Shown: positions 42,837-55,400 of the stretch, one piece after another | Position numbering within the stretch: position 1 is the stretch's first letter | Layout: each line of letters opens with the position of its first letter | NCBI GenBank assembly: GCA_030704615.1 | Contig: CM060733.1 | Coordinates: 45,942,001 to 46,006,000, forward strand | Direction: 5' to 3' | From: Takakia lepidozioides | Taxonomy: Eukaryota > Streptophyta > Takakiopsida > Takakiales > Takakiaceae | Length of the DNA: 64,000 nucleotides | Made by a program: the position numbers and the translations under genes | The notes under the pieces: generated by a model | Told to the model about the DNA's origin: nothing | The model's database searches: none | What the model saw: only the letters and a program-made list of their open reading frames with translations

Positions 42837-45800
42837 ATGGAAGTAAAATGTGTGGTAAAATATGTTCAAGCGTCATCTGTATTGAAACATTTCGAGTTTT
42901 GTCGTCAGGGCCCTTGTAATCTTAGCAGGAATGCAGCACGGGTGGGGTTTGCATGCATCGACATTGATCCCAACCTTTCCACCTCATGTTCCGTCTGTTC
43001 CCTTGGTGAGTGTCAAATCCAAGTGAATATTGGTCAAGTTCAAATTACTTTCTAAGGTTTAGGTGTGGCAGATGAAATTGTTGCCATCAAATGGCCTCAA
43101 AGTGTGACGATGGATCATGCCCAGCTTGCTCTCTGTTCATTAATTGTGGTTTCTGGATTTGTTCCTCTCTCATGTTTTCTTCCATTCTGTCCCATAAGCT
43201 ACGAGCTTTCCACGGACATTATAAAGCACCATTTCATTTCATTTCATTTCATTTTTTCTTTTGGACTGATGATTTTCACAGTTTTTGTTTTACCTACAAT
43301 TTAGTTTGTAGGACAGTTCGATCATCAAAAACTGACAGCCTCCACCGGATTTTCTGTCATTTGCTTTATGGTCAAGCTTCGTAGTGATGCACTACCTAAT
43401 TCGTATTCTACCTTTTTTCACACCGTTTGAATATATTGTTTTTGCTTTCCAGTTGGATCAAAAATCAACAAAACATGTTGTATGGTCGGCCTGTGTTCTG
43501 CGAAGCTGCTGTTGTGGTGGTCAATTCAACTTCCCCATGCAGTTATTAAAGCTCCCAACTATTGACCAACTCATGTAGTTCGCTGGTGGTACAGATAGCA
43601 ATCATCCTTAAGTCTTTCCTTTCTGTTTGGCTGAGGGTTTGACTGTTGAGAGGTGTTGCCCACTGAGTCTTACTAATAATGGGATGTTAGTATCAAAGCT
43701 TCAGCAGAGGGCGTGGTACGGTCGGCCGAAGAATTCAGAATCACCTGGGACCTCAAGGCTAGGAACGTAATGTGTTGATGTTGGTGTACTGTTAGGTTAG
43801 CCCTGTGCTTGGAAAATTTGGACCACAGAAGTTGACCTTTAATCCTCGACCTGGGAACTTCCTGCACTCAGCAAATTACTGATCAAGGGGCACCTGTTGT
43901 ATCATCGTGGTTTGTGTGGGGATGTGCCACCAAATGCACCTCACACAGGGTCCACTTTCAACGATGTGACCTTTACCATTTTTCATAGATCTCTAAATTG
44001 AGGGGATGGCACATAAGAGGTGGATCTCCCAAGGCTTTATCAATCCTATGTTCAATTTTCTCCAGAAGTGATATATTAGGGATCAAGGCTGACCATTTTT
44101 GTCTTCTTTTGTTTGGTACGTAATAAATTGGCATAACTGGGTATCATGATTGTTACCTGAACCAAGTGTGACCTTAGTTCTCAACACTGCATCAGTGCAT
44201 GGTCTCTTGTACTTCTATCCTTAACACTGACAATTTTGGACAGGTTTGGTGGGAACCACAGAGGGACAGTGCTCAAGAGCAATCTATCGACAACAGGGTG
44301 CAGCCATGGTGGGGGGCACGCATCCCGTCACTGGGAGAGAGGTGGCAGCCGTTGGGTGAGCTTGAAACACAGAGAGGAAACGCTGTCCAGACAGACAGGG
44401 ATAGGTTTTATCCCTCTCACATAGATTATGAATCATGGAGCGGGGGCATGCATGGCCCAACCAGGGAAAGAGGCTTGCCTGGGGAGGGGCCCAACATGGG
44501 TATTGCCAGGGGGCTAAATGGGAGGGGTCAGCAGGTTCAGAGTGGCAGGGGGGTTCAACAACACCCATATAACAGTAGAGTAGTGACATTACACTTAGCA
44601 AGGTTAGGGGAGCCCAGACTCAATTGGGTTCCGCAACAAACAGAAAATGGACAACCTTTTAAGGGCTTTGTCAGGGATTTGCCTGGGGCTGTGGTAAGGG
44701 GACACCAACGGGTGTGCCAGGCAGAGCTTGACCAACAAAGGCAGCGACTCAACAGGAATGAGTTCAAGGAAAAGGAGGATGGAGGGCAGGGTCCTTCTCA
44801 ACTTGTGCAACAGGATTATTGTGAGGAAGAGAAAAAGAAGTTCAAGCCCAAGTCTGCCTTCATGTAACTTTCTCCCTTCATGTATCTGACAGGGTGAATA
44901 TCTCATATGCAAGTTTTCTTGAGGAGCCCTAGTTTAACATGTATGTGACAAATGTCTGTCATGCATTTGTGATGTCTTCAGTGTTGATGGACCCTGTAAG
45001 CCATGGAGAAGTCAACTGATGTATGTGTGTCTTTGAATACTGGAATGGTGAATACCATAGGATTATAATTTGTGGGGGCCTTACAAAAGAATGTCTTCTG
45101 CCTCTGTGTCAATCAACTTCCTTAAATCTGTCTCTTACCACCAGGGCAGATCCCATCAGATATCAATATGTTTCATGAATGCACTGAGTCAGGAGGTCAA
45201 AAATGGATGGGTAGTGTCTGTCTTATGGCAAAGCCCAACAAATCTCATCTCATGTTTTGTTTATGGTCAGGCCTAATGGTAACAAGGAGAGGGCTACAAA
45301 CAGGACAGACCACAGGGCTCCAGAAGGTATGCACCCTCTGTTGCAGCCTGAGATTTTCTCCAGTTCTCAGTATTTCTGTTGGCTGACTAAAGGGTGTGAA
45401 CTTCTTCATTCAGGTTATCCTTGTGCTTTATTATGCCTCATAGTTTTTACATGCACCTTACCTGCACCATGGTTGTGTTGTCATGATATATGCAGGGATA
45501 CATGACCATCATGTCACTTAAGCTCATGGTCATTCCTTGGGTGTTTCTTTAAGGGGCTTATGGGATGGTGGGGCCAGGGTAGATGTTGTATGTTGGGAGT
45601 TCTTGAACACAACAGGGCAGACCATCCTTAGATGTGCCCCCAAGCTTGTCAAACAAAGGTTCAGTACTCCCCATTCGGTACAAGATGTTTTCAATTGGGT
45701 GATTCAGTAAGCATTATGAGCTTGATAAATACTGGAGCATGCGTGGATGATTTTCAAAGATAAATCCGAGTCGTTTGTTGCTGGGGGTGGAATACCAATT

Positions 45801-46466
45801 GGTCTGACGCTGTTGTCTGCTTCCAGGGGAATGGGGTCTGTCTGCTGATTCTGTGAGATCCGCTGGGTGTTTTGAGGCTTCACCCCAAGGGCCACGACTG
45901 CCCTGCTGTCCCGAGCAAGTACCTCCATTTCGTCCCAACCCATCATCACTACGTCCTGCAGCATCCAGGAGTAATTTTGACCAGCAGACTTGTGGACTCA
46001 AAGACTCTTTGGTTAAGTCTGGTCCGGAAATGGATAAAACTATGCACAGCTCCCACCAATCTCGTGGTTCTGAGAAGTCTATATTCACTCTTGGTCAGAT
46101 GCCAACTACTCGTGAGGTATCCCTTCACTTTTTGGACCGTCCTACAGGGGAATCTTCACACCGAGTGCAACGATCACTTTCTCCTCATCCTGTCCGGACA
46201 GTGGGCTCTCATGCAGAGGTGCTGTCTTGAGATCTTCTGTTGGTTGTGGGGAATTCTCAGGGTTAAAAGCTTAGAATTGATGCATTGGGTTTACTTTCAT
46301 CAAGCATCATATGTTTTTCTCTTGTAGTTTAACTGGGTCCCAGAGCCCCTCTGGGACTCCTGTGGATGTAAAGAATATTTCTTCTTCCTACACTAAAAGC
46401 ACTAGCCCAAACTTGGGTGATAAAAGTAGGAATCACTTACCAACCTGAGATTGGGGCCCTGGACAG
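42837..46466 (+). other. Possible upstream exons of the ATXR7-like gene
   Basis: Three plus-strand blocks look like exons but cannot be proven. The first, 42837 to about 43005 (MEVKCVVKYVQASS...DPNLSTSCSVCSLG), ends at a GTGAGT donor. The second starts after a CAG acceptor near 44243 and runs about 200 codons (VWWEPQRDSAQEQSID...), rich in Arg, Gly, Gln and Glu. The third, about 45850-46230, is Ser/Pro-rich (SSHRVQRSLSPHPVRTVGSH). Their phases do not yet join cleanly to the exon at 46467. A LINE tail lies between the first two. N-terminal parts of ATXR7 proteins are poorly conserved, so the lack of homology is not evidence against them. Confidence 0.35.
43130..43257 (+). repeat. LINE 3' tail copy (hairpin plus CATTT repeats)
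   Basis: The sequence contains GTCCCATAAGCTACGAGCTT, a short inverted repeat, then a variant of CCGCGGACGTTATAAAG and a run of CATTT units. It is the same 3' end seen many times between 50.7 and 60.8 kb. No coding part is attached. Confidence 0.8.
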
Positions 46467-49400
46467 GAGATGAAGGAGTATGAACTTTCACTCAGAGCTC
46501 TTTTTGATGACACTATTTGTGGGTATTCGGAGAAGCCACTTGAGCCAAACAGCTTTGTCAAGAGCGATGAATGCCCAGTTGCGCCACAGAGCAAGCAAGA
46601 TGATGTTTGTGTGGAAAGAGGCCCTGTAAGTTGCTATATCTAGTGAATGAGAAACATCACAAGGCTTTTCCAAATAATCTGAGTTTAGATGGTGGGCAGC
46701 TTAATCCTGCTCCAAAGAAGATGCTTTCCTCAATGGGCAAAAGTGTGGAAGGGATCTCAATGGGTGGTTATGGTCTCAAATATGGGCTGTATATTCCCAG
46801 ATCTACCTTCTCGCTACGACTTTCATAGTGAAACAGTGTGAGTGCCCATTGCTAGGGAATGGAAATATGTCTTAAAACTTGTACCATCAACTATTGGGTG
46901 TTCCAAAACCTACAGTCAGCACCGAGTCAGCAGGGGAAGTGGTGGGTCACCTGTACTCCTGGGCATTTTTTTGATGTGCCCTGATGCATTCAATGCAATG
47001 GACATAGATAGTGCTACACTGCACATGGCAATGATGATACTGACCACTTCTGTCTGGCTCCTTGTTTGTGCAGACCACATCTATTGAATACTGTCAGCCA
47101 TTTGGTGAAGGTGGTGGGGAAGAGGAGGATGTGTCATATGCTAATGAAAACCTTGAGGAAAAGAATGGTACCTTACAGAATAAGAGGGCAGAGTCACCAT
47201 TGACAGCTCATAGGATGGAACAGGAGCATGTTAGTGAAAGTATTCTTGGCCACTCTGAAGGACAGGGAAGTTACATTGTGCAATGTTCTGACGGTGAACT
47301 TGGAAGTGCAGCCCATCATAGAGAAGAAGAGTTGACCATTTTAAGAAACGAAGTCAAGGGTGACCAAGAGGAGAAGACCAGAAAATTGATTGGTACCGCC
47401 CAAGGAGAGGATATGATACCAGTTTGTGAAAGTGAGGAGATTTTGTGTAATGTGGTGGGTATGAATATTGAAGGAGAGGGGAGAACCATGGCCAGAGTCC
47501 TATTTGGGGGAATGAAAAAGACTACAGATCAAAATTTGAAACAAGCAGCAGCTGAATTTGAGGATGTGGGGTTTCAGAAGGTAATTTCAACCAGCCACCT
47601 TGACAGGGTGGCTGGTTCAGAGTCTAGGGAAATATCTTCCCATTCTGTGCCCATCTCTCCAGCTCCTCCAGTAAATGTTGGCACCCCGGGCAGAGAAACA
47701 GTGGTTCAAAGTGAGGAAGATATTAGAAGAGGTAAAGAAGAAGAGATTATTACTACCATGGATGGTGCCCGATGCAGCTCTACGGATTTGAGTCATCTGT
47801 CTGAGTGTTTGGAGATCCAATCACAGCAAGCAACCAAGTTATTGGCAGCCCAGAATGGAAGTGGAGGAGGAACAGTGGTTCAAAGTGAGGAAGATATTAG
47901 AAGCTGTGCTCATAAAGTGGAAGGGACTATTACTACCATTGAAGGTGCCCGATGCAGCTTTACGGATTTGTGTGAGTGTTTGGAGGCCCAGTTGCACCAA
48001 GCAAGCAGCGTATTGGCAACTCAGAATGGAAGCAGAGGAGGTCAAGTCAATGGAGAGCTGAGAAGTGCCGGCAGTGATCTGGAGGACATCATCCCTGGCT
48101 GGGATAATGAAAGGAGTGGAAGGAGCTACGGAACTGTAAGCCAGAAGTCCGAGTGTTCACAGGTGCAGCCATGGCAAGCACCTATCAAGCCACATGATTC
48201 TGAAGATAGTGACGTCTTTGGATATAGAGGAGAAGCACTTAGACCCACTGATACAGATGCCATGGCTATCATGCATCGGAGCAGGTTGATCTCTGGCTCT
48301 CTGTGACTTCACCAACTTTCCACTCTATTTATTAGGTTGGACAGCTATTGTTCTTAGAGTCTGAGAATTTTCTCCCTCATGGAATCTGTAAGTGCAATGT
48401 TGACAGTAAATGAGGGTCTTTTTTGGTTGTCTTTCCTTCTCATTAACCTTAAGGACATGCCCATGCCTGCTAAAATCTCATATTGAAACCATGTTTATTC
48501 AAAGAGCAGGATGGCTTTTTGACCAACCAAACAACACTGACAATTGCAGTTGTAGAAGTAAACAGGAGCATAATCTCTCTGCTCATGGCTGAGGTATCTC
48601 CTTTGGTTTGAGCAGGCATGGCCTAGCTGTTTCCTTAATACAAAACCTGTCACCTAAGCTGGATCAGCCTTCCCAGGAAGGGTCTCCACAGTGGGCCCCC
48701 AAGTTTGGTGGAGCACTGGTTACGAGTGCTGCAGACCACGCCGGACATTCAGGCATGACAGAAGGCTTAGTGCCTGGAAACAGATGTGAGAGGGTCTTGG
48801 CGAGCGAGCAAGTCATGCCTTTCTCTTCCGGAACAGAAGCTTGCCAACAACATCAAGTACTGGGGGGACCCACCTATGCACAAGAGATGGGGCTTGAGAA
48901 AGCTGGGCATTTGGCAAGTGATGATAGCTGGTTACATGGAATTGAATTTGAGGGTGGAAGAAGCATCGAGAGCACAGCAGTTTCTTCCATGCAAGAGCCC
49001 CACCAGTTTAGTGAACAGGTCCTCAGCAGTGAATCGAAATCTACAAGGCAATACACATTGGGCCCAAAGGTTGTTGACGATAGCAGGGCTTTGGATGAGA
49101 GGTCTCATTGGCATGGTGCTCAGGATAGCAGGAGCTTGCAAAATATTGCATGCTCTTCCCCACCTGATAAGACACCTGAGCCCTGTCGATCACAACGTAG
49201 TCTTTACGAACAGAAGATTAATGTATTTGGAGAAATGCATGCACAAAGAGGTGGCTGTGGTGGACAGCTAGGGAGCTCTGACAGGTGGCTGCTTGGCGTA
49301 AAGGAGACTGAGGAAGGTACAGTTGTCTCTTCTACACGGAAGTTCTTCCAACCCAGTGAAGAAGCGGTTCTCGGTATACCTGCCAAAGCAGATGGAGACA

Positions 49401-52400
49401 TGGGCCATTGTGAGCACTTAACAGATAGGAATAGTGGGGCACACCTTGCGCTCAGTGGGAACGTGAAGGGGAGTGATCAAAATGTGTCCATCTCTTCCAG
49501 GCAACAGCCCAACCCCCAAAAGAGAGAAGAGGTCACATATGGTGAGCCCGACGTTCATGATTCTAGCTTGAAATTTCTTAGCGATGGCAGGCTTGCAGCA
49601 TTTTCTCATGGTGGGGGTCACATCAACGCTGATGGGGCAGTGAGTCCAAGTAAACAAATCAAGGACATCTGTCAAATGACACACAGCTTCCTGCAGCCTG
49701 TTGAAGAAGGGGTGAGGACTAATGAGCCACAAGCTGATGTGAATTTGAGCTTGAAGGTTGTTGGCTATTATGGAGACCTGGGAAGTGTCACTGCTTGGGT
49801 GTACCATGACGCCTATGGAGGCCTCAGCAGACCTTATTCTTTAGACCATTTGCGGAAAGGGTTAACAATGGGATTTTTGCCCAGTGGACTTTCAGTGTAT
49901 CATGTGCAATCAGGAGTGTATCATGGGCCATTTCCATTGAAGGTAGTCTGTGGGAATCGAGAGCCATTCTCTGCAGGTCAGGTTGATCAGTTGCAAGAGC
50001 CAACACAGTGTGCTGCACACAGGCAGTCTTCAGCAAAGCGTATGACATTCCCTCAGGGCCCTCAGAGCTCTCTTTCACACCATATTGGACAGATTTCTAT
50101 GAACAGGCAGCCCTCACTGAAGCTGATGATGTTCTCTCCGGGTCCTCATACTCCTCTTTCAACCTGTATTGCAAATGTACCACCATCATCTTACAAGGAG
50201 ACACCTCTAGCCACAAGTCCCTGGCGAAGCCCTATCAGTGCAACTAGTCCAAGAGTAGCCATCCAAGGCATGGCAGTGGCGCCTTTTCTCCGACACTGTC
50301 CTGCAATAGATCCTGCTGAGGGCTCTGCCGTGCCAACTCAGAACAAGCTGGGTCCAGCAGTGTCACCCGGCTCGGGTCATCTGTTTCAGACTGTCAGTCA
50401 TGCCATATGGGGGCCTTCTATTCCACCACCTTTCGCTGATGAATCTGCTAGGACCGCCCCACCAGGGGCTTGGCCAGTGCCACCAGCAGGTGGTTTTCCT
50501 CCTCCAGCTGCCGTAAAGCCACCCTCTGCTTTGTGGATGCCGGGTGTTTTGCACCAAGGCTTGCACTTAGAATGGCCTGGAATGGGCATGCAACCTTCCA
50601 TCAATGGAGGATATCAACCTTACACTGCTTTCTGCCCTCCATCTGTACACCCAACTCCCACAGTTGATGGGCGAGCCACCAGTAACATGGTGTCTCCGGA
50701 ACAGGTACGATTGTTCTTTTTTCACTTCACAGCTCAGAAAGAAAGAAATGGAACGAAATGTACTTTATAATGTCCGTGGATAGCTCAAAAGAATAGAAAA
50801 GAAATGAAATGGTGCTTTATAACGTCCGCGGAAAGCTCATAGAGCTTATGGGACAAAACAGAAGAAAACATGAGAGAGGAAACAAAAAACCCAGAGCCAG
50901 AGATAAAAACTATTGAAATAAAATGAAATAAAATGAAATGATACTTTATAGTATCTGCGGAAAGCACAAGAGGTGTCCCCAAAAGAAGTTGTAGTTTTAT
51001 ATCGAGAGATAAAAACAAAAGGGGTGCACGCTCACATTTTTCCTTCCCCTGCCTGGTATATGATGAGTTTAGGAGGAGTGTGAATCTCTGGCACAGGCAT
51101 TTAGGTTCCAGAAATGCTTAGCAAACTTTTCCATTTATACATGCCTGTTTCAATAGCTCTCATTCACGACATCATAAAAGATTTGTGTCATGTTCATGAT
51201 CCAGGTGTGGTTGGAGCTGTGGTGGGAATATGAAGGTGCAGATCGAAGCATGAAGGGTCCTTTTGCTCTTTGGCAGCTGCAGCAATGGTTGCATGCTGGC
51301 TATCTCTATGGTTCTCTCAAGGTTTGTTGGGATTTCCTTATTTGAGTTGTGTTGTTTCACTGCTAACAGTGGAGCTAAATCTTGGACATCTCTCACACCT
51401 CAGCCTTCATTGTCACTATCAGTATTCTTTGTTATTGTCTCTTCTTCCGGTTTCTTTGCACTGTGCACAAGGTCTCTTCATCAATGCAATTTCACTTTCT
51501 GAGTGCTGCAGGTTTTCCACCATGAAGCTATGGTGGCACCTATGACAGTGGATAAACTGCTTGTACTGGCGGAAAGGGGCATGATTTTTGAGCACTTATC
51601 AGCAGATAACCACAGCTTCTCGGAACAGGGGGGTGAGAACAGCACCTGTGGCAGTGCCCCTGCAGAATCTCCTAGAGTTAGTGCTCTCAACTTCGTGCAG
51701 CAAAACCTTCACGCCGCAACCATGGAAGCTGCCCATAAAGGATTTCTTGATGCTGTCATCAGTCAGCCACTCCGTGAATGGGTGTATTCGCATAAGCCAC
51801 CCGAATGCACTGCAAGGCCACCCAGATCAGCAAGGTTGGTGAGGAGAGCCAGGGTTAATTCTGGCATGGAGGCAAGAAGAGGGGAACCAGAGTCCCAAGT
51901 ACGCAAAGCTTTTCCGTTGGAAGGATGGTTTCAAATGCAGAGACGTGTCTATTTAGCCTTGGGTAATGGAAGATGGATTAGGATTTGATAAGTTGTTCAG
52001 AACTGGCTTGGTGTGATACATGAGGATTTCTGTCGTTCCCTTTGTCACATTGTAAGTTTTCTACAGGCCAAGGATGTGCGGTCACCACAATTTTCACTGG
52101 TTCAGCAGGTAGTCACACCAACTCCTTCACCAGTTGTGCTACCGCCAGGCTTTGATGGAGTAGCTGCCACAGCTAGAGTGGTAAGTGCAAATTGAGTTCG
52201 TATTCCTTTGCCACCTTTAGGCCTGTTTTTCCTTAGTTGTTCATCAAGCAAGAATATGAGTAATCCTTGATAATGTGTGAAGGGAGTGTGAGTAGCATTT
52301 AAAGTGCCAGAATGCCCATTGTGGGCTTCTCTATTCAAAATATGAAACTATCCTGATTTAGAGAGGCAGGATTTGAATCTACATGGAAAACTCCGGCAGA

Positions 52401-55400
52401 TTTATGGTCCATTAGCTTTTTACCACTTGCCCACTATGAGAAGTAAACTATTACTTTCCCAGCTAAAATCATGGATTCTGCTTAGGATTGGGTCAGTCCA
52501 TGTAGAGTTCGTCTTTCCAGTCGCAGACATCCATACGCTTATTAGAGAAATGAAATGAAATGAAATGGTGCATTATAACGTCCGCGGAAAGCTCATAGAG
52601 AGAAAGAAAGGAACCTTATGTGTGAAATATTTCACATGATGTACATTTGAAGAAACAGTGGCAATATTGTAAGTACCTGTTCTATTGTCGAGATAGGCCT
52701 ACTGGTTTATGCCACAGCCATATATTCCATTGGCACAAGCAAGTGCAATGCATGAGTATGCCAGGCCACAGAAACTTTGTAGAATTACATGTGGCAAAAG
52801 ATAAAAACTCCTTTGTGTGCGACCTGAACATCACTCTGGCAGGTGTGGATCAAAGGTATGGCAGTACAGTGCACCTTTTCGGTTCAATCCTCCCACCAAG
52901 GCCAAAGTTGTTAAATAGTAAATAGCTTTCCCATGAAGGTCCTGACCATGAAGACTGGCCACTGGATGCAGCTAGTCAAACTAAATAATTCATGGCTCAT
53001 TTAACGTTCTTGGTCAACAGAGTGGCATAATTCCTCCAGTCTATAGACGAATCATCCACTGCATATCATGATTGTAGGCTTACATCAATGATAATGCAAT
53101 GTTGCACTGCGTTCTATGCTTGAGTGGGCACAAAGCTCACATTAGGGTGTGGCACATGTTCCTTCAGACTTCCAAAGATTTAAGCGAGTCAGTCCATTAA
53201 TAGTGTCATTGTGTTCTTCCTTTGGGAGCCCCGGAGCAGAGGGTGTATCAAAGCCAAGATGAAGCTGTAGTGATGGAAGTCAGTGCTCCACCAGGATTTG
53301 ATGGTATGGCCGCTGCTGCAGCAGGACTGGTCTCCGTCAATGTAATCAGCCCTGGATTTGCAGGTCAGTGTGTACATGATGAGCTACTTTATGGTTGTTA
53401 TCTTTGCTGATTAGTGGACTCATGCTCAGACAGGGTACAGTGGATGATTGAGTTTCATTTATCACTCAATGGAATACACAAAATTCTCTCATTGTTACGG
53501 CCTTTTTTTATGTGGCTATCCTCCCTGTGCTTGGATCTCATTCTTGAGGGGAGGTTTACATATTGTGGAAGACCTGTCCATCATGAAAGCTTGTGCATGG
53601 CCTTTAGAACCCAAAGCTTCTCTGCATGGCAAAATCTGCAAATGCATACCCATGTGATTGACACCTATTGGTTACAGGTCACTTGTCTCATATTCAGGGG
53701 CTTGATCTCATAAGTTATCCACTGCACCTGCAGGTGTGCAGCGACCATTAGCCACTTCTGCGAAGCTGGTCAGCACCGTTCACCAAGAAATTCCTGAGCA
53801 TCAAAAGTTACTTGAGACTAGACAGGTGTTTTGGGAGGAAATTGTCAGTTCTAAACAATCTCCATCCCACAAGGTAGCCACCACGGATCATGAGCATCCA
53901 ACTCAGTGCAATACAAGGCAGGTCGAGGCTGCTAATGTCAAGCCCATGGATGAAGGTCCAGATATGGCTCTTACAGGTAGCAATATTGACCCGAAGGCAC
54001 TTTGGTTTTTCAACTCCACTTTAGACAAGGGTGGTGAGTACAGTAAGAAACTGCTAATCGAGAAAGTGGGGCCTGAGGTGGAAAGGAACAGTGCTATTGA
54101 GGTGCACACTTGCAGCAGGCTCACTGATCTGGTTCCAGAACTCCACCTTCCTCTCTTTACTCAGTCAGACTCTGGGCGCGCGAGTATTGCTGAGGTTAGG
54201 AAGCCAAGGGGAATTTGGAAGAATCCTGCAGGGGGAGACAAAAAGGATTCAAGAACTGAGAGCATGGCAGATGATCGTCTGAGTAGTTCAACGGAGACTG
54301 ATGACATCCATCCAAGTCAAATTACAGCACCAAATAACGGGCAAGCCAAAGAGTCAGTGGTGAACACAACAGTAAGGGCTGATGAGAATGGGCTTCCACT
54401 GAGACCATGGGGTGATGGGGAGAAGGGCAAGCGTAAAACCAATGGAGTGATGGAGACTTCTGAGGAAGATAAGCATGATTACTTGCTTCCTTCATTTAAA
54501 AAGGCCCGGCTTCAGCATCGTGCAAGACGTCTTGAGAAATTGAAGGACAGTGTATATGGCAAAGTCACCATAGGGGGGAAGGCTGATGTGAAGAAAAATA
54601 GCATGTCTGTGAAGGGGGAAAGCAGACACATAGGACTCATAAAAATTTCCTGTCCGGACAAGGAATCGGCACCAAAGATGCTACATCAGTTTCTGAATAA
54701 AAGGGCATCAAAACATCCTGAACTTCCTGGAGCGTACTTAAACTCTGTTGGAAGAACTGACAGGACAGTACCAGAATGTATTGTTCCTCTGAAGCAAGGT
54801 TATTCAAAGGAAACTACACTGTTAGAGCAGGGAAACAAACATGGGAGGAAGTGCTCTATTGGTTGGAAGACAGTTAGGGATAAATACAGACAGGCAGGGA
54901 ATACAATACCCAATTTGGGTGCAGGGTCAACATTAACAGTACAGCATGTGTATCCAGAAGTGAGGGTGTTGGGGCTTCCCACTGGTACTGAAAGCCACAC
55001 AAATGCTGCTGGGATAGAAAACCTGGAATCTGCAGAAACTGCTGCTAAACTGCAGGTAGCTTGTCAGCTAATGTCTCCCAGTGTGGGAGTGGAGAAGGGA
55101 GAGGCTTCTATCTATAAAAGGGAAGTCCATGCAGAAAAGGATGGTCAAGGAGGACAGGGAAGGCCAAGACAACGAGCGATGGTGGACATTCTTGGCCCGG
55201 GCATGCAACCAGTGCCAAAGGTACAGCGTCTTTTTTCAAAGAAGCGAATTTTGGATCTTTCAGCTGTGCTTGGACGACATGCAAACAAAAATGGAATAGG
55301 GCATGGTTTGGTACCAGGAAGGACCAGCAGATTACAGCTGGCTTGTCAGAGGCTGGCAAGCTTGTCTGACACTGTGGGGGTGAGTGAAGAGAGTCCCATT

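Noticed and set aside
44243-44867. Arg/Gly/Gln-rich 200-codon frame as an independent gene
   Set aside because: It starts at an acceptor-like CAG and not at a clear start codon, and lies upstream of ATXR7 on the same strand; an upstream exon of that gene is more likely.
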